A stretch of 64,000 nt of DNA from Xanthoparmelia taractica (lineage: Eukaryota > Ascomycota > Lecanoromycetes > Lecanorales > Parmeliaceae), in assembly GCA_033085395.1 (NCBI GenBank), contig JANQBS010000132.1:1-64000 (forward strand). Reading direction: 5' to 3'. Within the stretch, counting starts at the first letter, position 1. Each line of letters begins with the position of its first letter. This document shows, piece by piece, positions 34,801 to 44,555 of the stretch. Position numbers and translations under genes: made by a program. Below the pieces are notes generated by a model that was not told the DNA's origin, ran no database searches, and was given only the letters and a program-made list of their open reading frames with translations.

Positions 34801-35610
34801 CTGCCTCCACATACATACTTTGCGTTCCTTGGGAAGTAGGTGGAGGCTTTTCGTATTTTTTTTTACGTTTTGCAAAAGTTTGCGTGCCATATCTTTTTCC
34901 TCATCACCGAGACCGGCCATAACCTCCACGTATGCCTGCTGACAGTCATTATGGGATCCACAGTCTACCATTTCAAGGAACGTACCACGAAAGAATCGAA
35001 TGTTGGGGTTTGACTTTCTAAGTGGCTAGAATTTGTCATTATACAGACATGCACGTACGGAGCAAAGTACCCACATCCAGCTCAGCAATGGGTGCAGACT
35101 CCGTTCTGATTCCCCTGCTGGTGGTTGCAAGACTAGCTTTGCTTCACAGCGCTGTCCAAAGTCTGAGGAATTTCTATACCGCGAGCTCAGGACATTGAAT
35201 ATACTTTCATTGAACATTTGAGGATCCTCTCCAACTATGCTCTTCGATCCTTTTAGCTTTCCCCGATGGGGACTCGTCCAAGATGTGGGGGCGGGTGGAT
35301 CTTGTGGTTTCTCATATGGGTCAAAAAAACCAAATGAGAGTCCGAATGAGAGACCAGAAGGTGAGCGCTCAGTACTGCTGTCGGTTTCGACACTTATTCG
35401 ACTATAGCGCCTACGGTGATGGCTAATTTTCCTACTTGATCTTCCCGGTTCCTCCACGTATCGCGACTCTGTCTCTCTGTGACCATAGTGATGCCTCCGC
35501 GAGTCGGTAACGTACTGGAGCGACGAATAACGTGGCTCAGGACCGTGAGGGAAGACGACAGGATAAGGTGGGTATTTGTAATGGCTGCGAAAGCCGGGGT
35601 CACTGGCCAT
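31866..35610 (-). CDS. CorA-like magnesium transporter domain protein, large fungal type, one disrupted junction
   Basis: Exons 35610-35075, 35017-34819, 34765-34534, 34484-34318, 34260-34146, 34048-33210, 33153-33081, 33033-32807, 32748-32397 and 32303-31866. The N-terminal part is Ser/Arg-rich and hydrophilic; LPYFQLAPLYGHTPSR and YLWCMIVGS are typical of the fungal family; a long acidic linker lies at about residues 400-620. The C-terminus has two membrane segments around the loop FGMNT (CorA GMN motif), then an Arg/Asp-rich tail. Nine junctions can be placed in phase. Between 33081 and 33033 the frame is off by one, and read-through meets an in-frame TAG at 33034. It may be a pseudogene or hold a sequence error. 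Transport function is inferred only. Confidence 0.75.
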
Positions 35611-36478
35611 TCCATTGTCGTCGAGATCAAGCAATACGCAACCAGACCTTGAGTGTACTGAACAAGGCAAATTCTGTTTTTGACATGAAAGCAACCAGTA
35701 GAATCTGTGTGGACGAAAATGGCTTGCGCTCATATGGAGGATATTGACATGAAAAATGAAAAAAAGGCTGGACGGAGCTTCGAAGAAAGCCCAACATGCG
35801 CTGGAATTTTGTGGACTTGTAAGTTGACGTCGATGGGACACAGTTCGGCCGGGTAGAGATTACTGCCTCTTGCAAAACAGCTGAACTTTTTTTGGCTTGG
35901 CATTTTCCCTCCCTCCAGCCAGAAAAACATAAGGTTAAAAGAGTCGTAAATGTTAGAACTTCAGTCACGTATACATTAATAACCACGTCTGTGTAGAACG
36001 TATAACTACTTACGTTAGAATCGTCACAGTTAACTCTATAATCTAATTATTTTATATATATTATATAACATTATTACGTAATATATAGAATATCTAAATT
36101 TTTTAATTTTATTTCAAGAATTTATTAATCTAAGCTTTTAAGATATATAAATAATAATAACGTTACGTAGTATATATAGAGTTGTAAGATTATAGAGTTA
36201 ACTTTAACGATTTTAACGTAAGTAGTTATATAGTCTTATACTATTAAGAATTAACTACTAATATAATCAATAATAAGTGTAGTGAATAAATTATCAATCT
36301 AGCTAAGTGATTGTACGCCAGCTAAGTACGGAGAAGATAGCGCCAAGGCTAGTCATAACCAGTTATACGCCCATATAATCATATGTTTCATAATATATGT
36401 AAGGCCCGAAGGGTCCTTAGCATATCTATCCAAATAGGGGTGGTTGCGCAATAAGCGGCAACACCCCGGTGGCTTTTT

Positions 36479-36548
36479 GGCTCTATAGCGCAGTGGTATG
36501 GGGGCTAGGTGCCTCGCATAGCCCTGACAATATATACGTTCTAGAACA
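36479..36548 (+). mobile_element. tRNA-like head, possible SINE relic
   Basis: GGCTCTATAGCGCAGTGG opens like a tRNA, with an exact A-box-like TAGCGCAGTGG at 36486-36496. A weak B-box-like ACGTTCTAGAAC follows about 40 nt later. The stretch does not fold into a full tRNA with paired acceptor ends, so I read it as tRNA-derived. It abuts the end of the next element. Confidence 0.4.
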
Positions 36549-38033
36549 GACTTTTCGCTTAATTAATTCGCACCCCCATCAAGATTTAAAGATTATAGGT
36601 TACTTTCTATTATTATTCTTCAATTATTTAATAAAATAACTTCAAACTTGAGATAGAAGCTATTTAGATCATATAGAATAAATACTAGCTATGAAATTTA
36701 TTGTCGCTCGCTTAATTACGCACACGTTTTATTCGCTTATATAAATTTCTCACATCATTAATTAACTTTCTATATATTCAAATTAGCTCACTTATCGTCT
36801 CAGGTCTTAATAAATCTATTCTTAGCCGTAGATATATATATACGCTTTAAGATCTTCCGCTTTAAATAATATCAATATAACTTAATCTAATTTAGATTCG
36901 AGGAGTTTAAAAACTATAAGAGAACTATTAGATACGAGATTCTAAGAAGTTTCTTTTATTATTACGTATTATAACTAAAAGCATTATCTTGAATTAGAAA
37001 ACACTCGCTATACTTAATTATTACTTTATGAATAATTAGATTAATAATTGCAAAAGTACGTATATCTAATATCGATACTAATTAATCTCTTCTTTAAAGT
37101 TTTTATTTCTTTAAAGTAGAGTATTATTAGACTTTAAATCCGTTTAAGACGTCGACTCTTTAATTTCTTAGCTTACTTAGCTAAAAAATATTTCTTAATA
37201 ATCTATTATTGCATTAGATACTCGATGTGTCTATTATTAAGATTCTTCTAAGTCTATTATCTTTCTAAGATTATTTCTTTCGTGAACATAAAGCTTAAAC
37301 CACGTATTTCTAATGTGTAATAGCCTTAAAACATTATTTCTATATAGTCTCGATATCGTATATCTAAGTAATTACGATAATATATCTCCTCTTGTAACCT
37401 AATAATTCAAATCTATTCCCGAGATTCTTTAACATGAATTATTATCTTATTACTATATATAATTATATATTTCTTATCCCGTAGCCTTTCTAATTGATTA
37501 ATCGCGAAATCCAGATATTTCTATTTCTACTTCGATAAGAGTGAAGGCTTATATCGAGAAGAATATCGTTTATAATCGACTCTCGTAAAGGCTACATTAA
37601 TTGTAGTTACGAAAATTATATACTTAACTTCTTGAGTAATCTACACTCAAGGCTTACGACGCTGAAATCGATTCTTAATCGCATATCTAATAAGACGCCT
37701 AAGAAGTCTATTATTAGTTATTGAAGATTATTCTAATTAAGAGCTTCGTTGATAAGTCTCTAAAAATAATAAATCAATATTTTCTTTCTCCGCTTCGAGA
37801 GCGCGTTTTCGTATATTTTAAACCGTTTTCTTATTACAATCGTATCTCTCAGTAACCCGACGATTTGATAGATTGTTAAGATTAGTAAGTACTATAGGTA
37901 CGACTATTTTTAGTCCTGAGAGATCCTCGAATCCCTTAATTCGAGGCATGAGAATATAGGTGTTGAAAGAATTTTAGTAAGGGAACGCGAAAAAACGCGG
38001 TTTTTAGATACGAATTAATTAAGCGAAAAGTCT
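36548..38033. mobile_element. RIP-mutated DNA transposon with ~27-bp TIRs
   Basis: AGACTTTTCGCTTAATTAAT at 36548 recurs in reverse complement ending at 38033 (ATTAATTAAGCGAAAAGTCT). The repeat extends about 27 bp with few mismatches. The interior of about 1.43 kb is AT-rich with no open frame. The size fits a small Tc1/mariner- or hAT-class element or its derivative; no transposase is readable. Confidence 0.6.
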
Positions 38034-38117
38034 ATTGTATATAGACGTAATTAAAATTTTAAAATTTTACGAGAGAAATATTAATTTTAAAAAGTTCTCT
38101 TATTTTATAAGAGATAG

Positions 38118-40445
38118 TATAATAGAGTTTTTTTTAATTAATTTTCACTTTCGAATTTTAATCGAGATCTTACTAAACGTAGTCTTAACGTAATTTAATT
38201 TTTAATTACCTTAATATTAATATCTATTCTTTAAATTTATAGATAAGATAGATTAATATATTAACTTTAATTTCTTTCAATTCTAGAATCTTAAAAGAAT
38301 TATTCTAAAGAGTTAGCGTCTAAAAAAACGAAATTTCTTCGCGAAAAAATTACGAAAAGTCGCGAAATATCAACGCGTTCTATATACATAACGTATTAAG
38401 TATCGAAATATATCTTTTTAGATCTAAAAATCTTACTATATATAAAGCGTCTTAGAGTCTTATCTATATATAAATTTTAAGTTTAATTTATTATCTAGAT
38501 TTAGTAAAAATTACTTCTATATATTCTCGATTTTATAATAAAATCCCAAGTGAAAATTAATTTAAAAAAAAAAAACTCTATTGTACTTCGTATTCACAAG
38601 GTTATATGTTAGCGTCACGCTAAGACAGGGACTCTAGCGTGTCTAGATTATACTCGACTTTCGTAGTAGCTCTAGCCCTAACTTAGAATTACAGGCCGGA
38701 AAGGTCTGGTATATTTGATGGGATATCCCATATCATACCGTATTATATCATATCATGGGAGGATATCATGGGGCGGTTATATCAGATCACTTATAAAGAT
38801 ATAAAATGGAAAATTACTAATATTATGAAATGGTCTGAGAAATTTCTAATATATGCAGGGGTATCTTATAATGTAGATTATTTCCTATATTAGGTGGCGG
38901 ATAAGATAAGAAAATTTTAGGTTAATATGTAAGTTAGGGCGAAATTAGCTTAAGTAATTATTAAACTCCGATACTTAATAAGTGATATTAAGATAAACTC
39001 TCTTCTGATTTAATCTCGCTAAGTAAATATAGCTATTCTAATAAGTAATAGCTAGAATAATAATTAGAAATATATAGATATATTAAAATCATGAATAGAT
39101 ACATATGCTCTTCCCTAAGATAGCTCCTCAAATTCTTATAATCTAGCTCTCTAAGTTTACGTAGTAGAGATCTATTAATCTTTCGCCACACGTTCTATAT
39201 ATTAACAAACAGACGTATCTTTATATTCGACACGTAGTTTCACTCGAGATTCTACTTATACGCGAATAGCTTAATATCTAATAATTAATCGTTCTTTTCG
39301 AGTTTTAATAGATCGTAGCGCTTACGATCTAAAATATTATCTCTCTCTCTAACAATCAAAAAGATCTCGTCTATTATATAATTAAAATAAATACTTTTTT
39401 ATTAAAGATAATTATATACTTTGCTCTGCTTTCTTATCTTCTATATCTTTTTATAACGAATTATTATTCTTATTAACGTAGATTACTATTTTAAGATAAA
39501 TCTAAAGTCGAAGACGTCGAGCAACGATATTACTATATACGCCTTGCGTAATTCTATTCTAAGTGTTAGCTTGAAGGAACTAATAACTAGAATAATAATT
39601 AGAATACGTTCGCATGACTCTATAAAGAGTAACTACTTCTATATATAATATATTTCCCATACCTCTACATATAACATGAAATACCCTTGCATATATTAGA
39701 AATTTCTCAGATCATTTCATGATACCAGCACGTCTCCCAGACCATCCCATAAAAATCAAATGATATGATCTCAATATCATACCATACCATGGTATGGTAT
39801 CGACACCCTATATCCCAGACCATCCCAGACCTTTCCGACCCGTACTTAGAATTGTGTAGAGCAGTACCTAGATAAACTAAGGAGAAAATCGACTCTCTCA
39901 GAGTTCTCCCAGGGATTCCTGCTTAGCGCGACGCTAACATATAACCTGGTGAACACGAAGTACAATAGAGTTATCGGAAAATTAATCCGCACCCGGGGTT
40001 TTACTATTAAATTAAGAATCTTCGAGTATTGATTATATAATATTTAAATAGAAAAGTAGATCTAAATTTTTAATATTAGCTAGAATAAAAGACGCTTTAT
40101 ATATGCTAAAAATCTTAGAGCTATAAAAATATATCTTAATATCTAATGGTTCGAGTATTTAGAACGCGTTAGATTTTCGCGATTTTTCGCGAGAAATCTT
40201 CGCTTTTTTTTAAAATTAATCTTAGATTATCTATTTAAAAATCTTATATTAAATAATTAGAATATTTAAAAACTCTATAAATTAATATACTTAACGTTAA
40301 GATATTAAACTATTTAATATTACATTTTTATTTAAAGATTTTTATTTTAATATTATAAAATCTAAAGATTAATTAAGATCTTTTTTTGATGAGATACGCG
40401 CTAAAATTCTCGGGTGCGAATTAATTTTTCGAAAACTCTATTGTA
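38118..40445. mobile_element. Large fold-back (inverted-repeat) element
   Basis: Arms about 760 bp long (38118-38880 and 39665-40445) are imperfect reverse complements about a centre near 39280. Each arm contains, from outside in: a 470-485-bp MITE-like unit whose ends read TACAATAGAGTT (38118-38585; 39961-40445), a spacer of about 100 bp carrying GTTATATGTTAGCGTC, and an inner TIR whose outer part is GGAAAGGTCTGG and whose inner part is GAGAAATTTCTAATATATGC. The loop of about 780 bp is AT-rich and non-coding. It may be one fold-back transposon or a TIR element inserted between two inverted MITE copies. Confidence 0.65.
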
Positions 40446-40453
40446 CATTCAAA

Positions 40454-40754
40454 GCATATGTGTTGCGTCACCCCCGTGGGTCATGGATATCCATGGGGAG
40501 GATACTCCCCAGTGAGCCCGTCACGCCCATCTCATGAGCATTATTAAAATTTCTTATTTTTTATTCTACTAATTAATTAATATAGATATTAAAATTCTAA
40601 TTAAAAATTATTATTAATTAATATTTATTTTATTAATATAATTTAAAATTGCGTATGAGATGGGTGTGACACGACCATCAGAATATACCTATTTCCATGG
40701 CCATCCGTCTGATCCATGGGCATGCACGATCCATGGGGGTGACGCAACATATGC
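40454..40754. mobile_element. 301-bp MITE with GC-rich ends
   Basis: GCATATGTGTTGCGTCACCC at the left end matches, in reverse complement, GGGTGACGCAACATATGC at the right end; further inside, CACGCCCATCTCAT pairs with ATGAGATGGGTGTG. The middle is AT-rich. Length, terminal inverted repeats and lack of coding capacity fit a MITE. It is immediately adjacent to the fold-back element. Confidence 0.65.
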
Positions 40755-40849
40755 GACTTACCCGGGGTAGAACGGTTCTTAACCCAAACCCTACCTTAGC
40801 CTAACCAGCCTTCGGGAGCTCCTACCGGAGGGGCCCCCTATTCTAATCC

Positions 40850-41763
40850 TAATAACTAAATAAAAAGTAAGTATTTTCTATAGACAAGATACATATATTT
40901 GGCAAATAGATACCATATGCGTGGATCTCATCCGGGGTAGAAACGGATATACTGATCATATACAGAATCTCTACCCCGGCCGAGCTATAACCCAGGATTA
41001 TTTCAGGGCCGTTCGTGATGCTAGCCACAGTAATACTGGCACGGTTTCCGTGCCAGCAGCCGAATGAAATAGTCCAGGCCTGGGACCAGCCCAATCGTGC
41101 TCAATTCTCCTTATTTATGAGATAAGCTACATACAATCATCCCCAGAATATCCTCTGTCATGGGAATCGCACAGGGTTACAGGTTACCATGCACCACACC
41201 CCCCCCTTTCTTTACACTCCCCTCCTCCTTTCTTTACCCTCCCCTCCTCCTTCTCCAACAAGTGAGAGAAGACACGATAAGTAGACCAGAACGAGAACAA
41301 GTAAAGGAAAAATCAATTGAGAAAGGGACAGCAAGGTTGACTGGCAAGATAGAATCTTATCTCATGAGAGGCTACCGTACTTCCCTTAGAACTCAGCGAC
41401 CGTCGACATATACATCGACTCCCCGTTCGCCGCTGGAGCTCTTTGCATTTCTCCCTCTATGCGTACAAAAGTCATCGAGCATCACCCTGTTGTGAGAAGG
41501 ACTGCGTCGGAAACAATCAGCCGGACGATTCCCCAACGATGTGGGTTTAACGCAGGCAGAAAACAAGCAAAAACATCCGATCATGAACAACTGCTCAGGG
41601 AATCGGAACTACCTAGATTACCAATTGCGCGGTCAATATCGCGCTGGTATCAAACGAGCCTTAAGAATTGAAGTACAACTCGAAAGCGCAGATCCCCATC
41701 CAGGACAAGGTCCCAAAAAAGGAGATGAAAAAGAAAACATGGAGGACCGGAACAACAACCTAC
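40850..41763. other. Intergenic; CT-rich duplication
   Basis: About 900 bp. A CT-rich segment near 41205-41255 contains two similar tandem units (CTTTCTTTACACTCCCCTCC and a near copy). A short inverted pair around GGGGTAGA is at about 40933-40975. No gene recognised. Confidence 0.5.
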
Positions 41764-42992
41764 CTACTCCATCCTCGCTTCCGTCAGCTCCGCTCTCCTC
41801 AACTCCGCATACACGATCCCCTCCTTATCCCACACCGGCTCAGCAAGGAATATCCCCCGCGGTCCGATGATGCAGGAGCCGCCGTGGCTGAGTACGTCGT
41901 CTGCGGCCCAGGCGGTGCCGTCGGGCTTATGGTCGGTGGGGTCGGAAGCGGCGAAGGGTGGATAGTCGGACGGGAAGTTGGAGACCTGGTGGTTGTAAGG
42001 TTGGGGGGTTTTTTTTTTGGAGAGGTGACGGAGGGAGGATACTTACTTTGCAGAATTGATTGGCGTTGATGACGAAGCAACGGCCTTCTTTGGCAATGAG
42101 CTGCATTGTCGGGATCCAAGAAGGCAGGTCGTCGGCGTTTGGGGCGATGTAGATTCTGATATGTTATGAGTGGTGGACAGTTAGGTAGATGGGGGATGAC
42201 GAATCGAGATTGACACGTACTCTATGCCTTTCTGGTACAGCGCTAGCCTGGTAGCAGGCATATAATTCTCCCAGCAGATTACTCCGCCGATCTTGCCAAT
42301 CTTGGTATCAGCCACGGTAAGTCCATTGCCAGAGCCGCGGCCCCAGACTAGACGTTCAGCCGCCGTTGGCACCAACTGCGACCGTCAGAATGGCAGCAGT
42401 GGGCGAGTTAAATTAGCGCCCGAACCTTTCTATGCCGGTACAAGAGCGTGCCATCTCTACCTATGAGAACCGCCGTACAATAGAGCGTGCCATGTTCCTT
42501 CTCAATGATGCCAAGGGAGAGAAAGACATGGTTTTCCCTCGCCGTGCGCGCAAGTTGTTCGAACTCCGGAGATGGGATAGCGACAGCGGCATTATAGTAT
42601 TTTGTAAACCACTGTCGACCTGTGAATGATGAATATTAGCTGCTTTTGTCCTAGAGCTGCGCGATATATCCTAGATATAGCCTAGAATCCGGGTTACTCG
42701 CCATGACGCTCTCGTGCGTCGACTGTGGCAGCGAGAGCATAGCGCCAAGGATATGCCGAAGGGAAGCCTTCTCTGGGATTTCATGCAAAGTCAGTACCAG
42801 AAGATAAGTCCGACCCCACTTTCGATAAGGGACAGGAAACCTAGAACCTCACGGGAATACCACCAGACCAGCACCTGCCTTTGCGGCTTCGGCAGCGAAG
42901 TGGGCCACTTTCCTTAGGCTCTTGGGCAGATCAAAAGCTACTGGCGCAGCCTGCACGGCCGCAACCTTGACTGTTTCTTGACTTGCCGACAT
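41764..42992 (-). CDS. Nitrilase-family carbon-nitrogen hydrolase
   Basis: Six exons, 42992-42853, 42772-42708, 42619-42426, 42375-42221, 42155-42047 and 41985-41764, giving 294 residues. The catalytic triad is visible: Glu in VVFPEGFPSAYPW, Lys in RHRKLVPTAAE, and Cys in GGVICWENYM. Other family text: AAVQAAPVAFDL, IYIAPNADDLPSW, CFVINANQF, GGSCIIGPRG. It hydrolyses nitriles to acids plus ammonia by family; substrate unknown. Two oddities: the second intron needs a poor GTCATG donor, because the better GTAACC site 9 nt downstream leaves the frame off by one; and the protein stops at EARME, about 20 residues before the usual end. It lies just right of the RIP block. Confidence 0.82.
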
Positions 42993-44555
42993 CTGATCCT
43001 CTGCAAATGGAGTAGGTTTGGTATAATTTTGTAAAAGGTCCCTCAATTTTCAGAAATCCCTTTGGTCTGTGACATGGAACTTCGGGATCTCCGATGACCA
43101 CAACCATCACCGTATTACTTGCTGTAGCATGTTACGCCGGAGACGGTGTTCGCTCTTTGCCATATTACCAGAGAAATCCCTAAATTTCAAAGTGCGTGGG
43201 GTGTCTTGCCCTCCGAAGATAAATTGCTGACTAGCAAATCCCGGGGTTACTTTGGCGAGATCCCGAACCCACAGCAAGAACGCCGAGTTTCGATTCGCCT
43301 TTTGCAATACGTTGTTTTGAGGGATTAGACCGGCTATGCTTGAAAGAGCTACATTGTTCAAGCCTGGTATATAGAAGAGAATAGTCAAGGTACTTTTCGA
43401 CGCTTCGCCGTTCCATCAATATACTTCACTGTTTGGAAATGACAGCTTGTGAGACTTTCTCCACCTTGGATCAATGAAATGACCTTCTGATGCAGTTTTG
43501 CACGCCTGTTGAATATGCCAGTGCAATTGTACTATTTGCCAAGTCAGCAGACCATAGTGCATGCGGCATCACTTGAGCTCAAGCCCAGAAGCAATGCATC
43601 TATGCGGATTCGAGTCACCAAGATGGATACTTGGATATAGTTAGGCAGCCAATGATCGGTAGGCGGCAGCAACAATGGTAGCAATGGCTCATATATGATT
43701 ACAGCATATCATACGACAAAGACTCGCAACCCACAAGGAAAAGACCACAAACATCCGATCGGTATCTGGCAAGTGGTGATCCCGGCAACTGTGCGAATGG
43801 CACCTCTCAAAATCCTACGTGTGGCGTCCTTGGGTCGAGAAAGCGTGCTCGGATTGAGGCAAGGAACGGGACTCAAGCCCTTACGCACTGCACTCGCCCT
43901 CCGGTCTTCTCGGTCCAGGGCTACCTGAACTACTAAGGAGGTAGCTTCATCCGCCGCTTCGATGCCAATTGTTACATCGAGTTGACAAACAAGATAGATA
44001 CGCATGATCTTACGCGCGACAGATTTGCAAGAAGCGAAGAAAAAGACCAAGTAGAAGAAGCATTGACCAAGGTCCTCAAAGCTGCGCCACCAAAAGCTCT
44101 GGTCGTCAGGTTGCCACAGACAGCCTCTGCAAGCCTAAACAATACGTTAAGCTGGCTAAGTACCTGCCTAATGCGAGACTCTCAACAAGTCGATCGGAAG
44201 ATGGCTCTGATGGTTTTCTACTCAAACTTGCAGGGTGGGACTGTATGATGTAAGAGAGACTCAGAGAGTAGTATTCCTGGGCTTACACAGATCCGTCGCT
44301 ACTCCGAAGCCACGGGACGAACTCGGCTGGAGTCAAGGATAGCATCTTCGGCGCGCTCCGAATCAGATTGATAACACAAGTGTTCCAACTTCCAGCTGTT
44401 CTATCGCGCATGGAGCTCGGGGGTGTTGAAGCCTCTCGCGGATTAATTAAAAGATGGTTTATCATACGAGAGACAGAGTACCAAGGATATGTAACAGGTC
44501 AATCAATATCAATATCGGCTTCCCAAGACCAAATGCGATCGACGGTAACACAACT
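42993..44555. other. Intergenic, nothing recognised
   Basis: About 1.56 kb. Several overlapping short open frames on both strands (for example 43695-44250) show no domain, family continuity or splice pattern that I can support. Confidence 0.5.

Larger units (their letters stand above)
35990..40850. repeat. AT-rich RIP-type block holding nested elements
   Basis: Nearly 5 kb of TpA-rich, stop-filled DNA bordered by normal DNA on both sides. Less-affected islands at about 36290-36560, 38580-38900 and 40440-40850 keep GC content and sit at element ends. Elements resolved inside are listed separately. The block begins about 380 bp upstream of the CorA-like start codon. Confidence 0.8.

Noticed and set aside
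40780..40840. Telomere-like CCCTAA/CCAAACCCTACC text
   Set aside because: Only isolated similar words, not a tandem array; it lies between a MITE and ordinary intergenic DNA.
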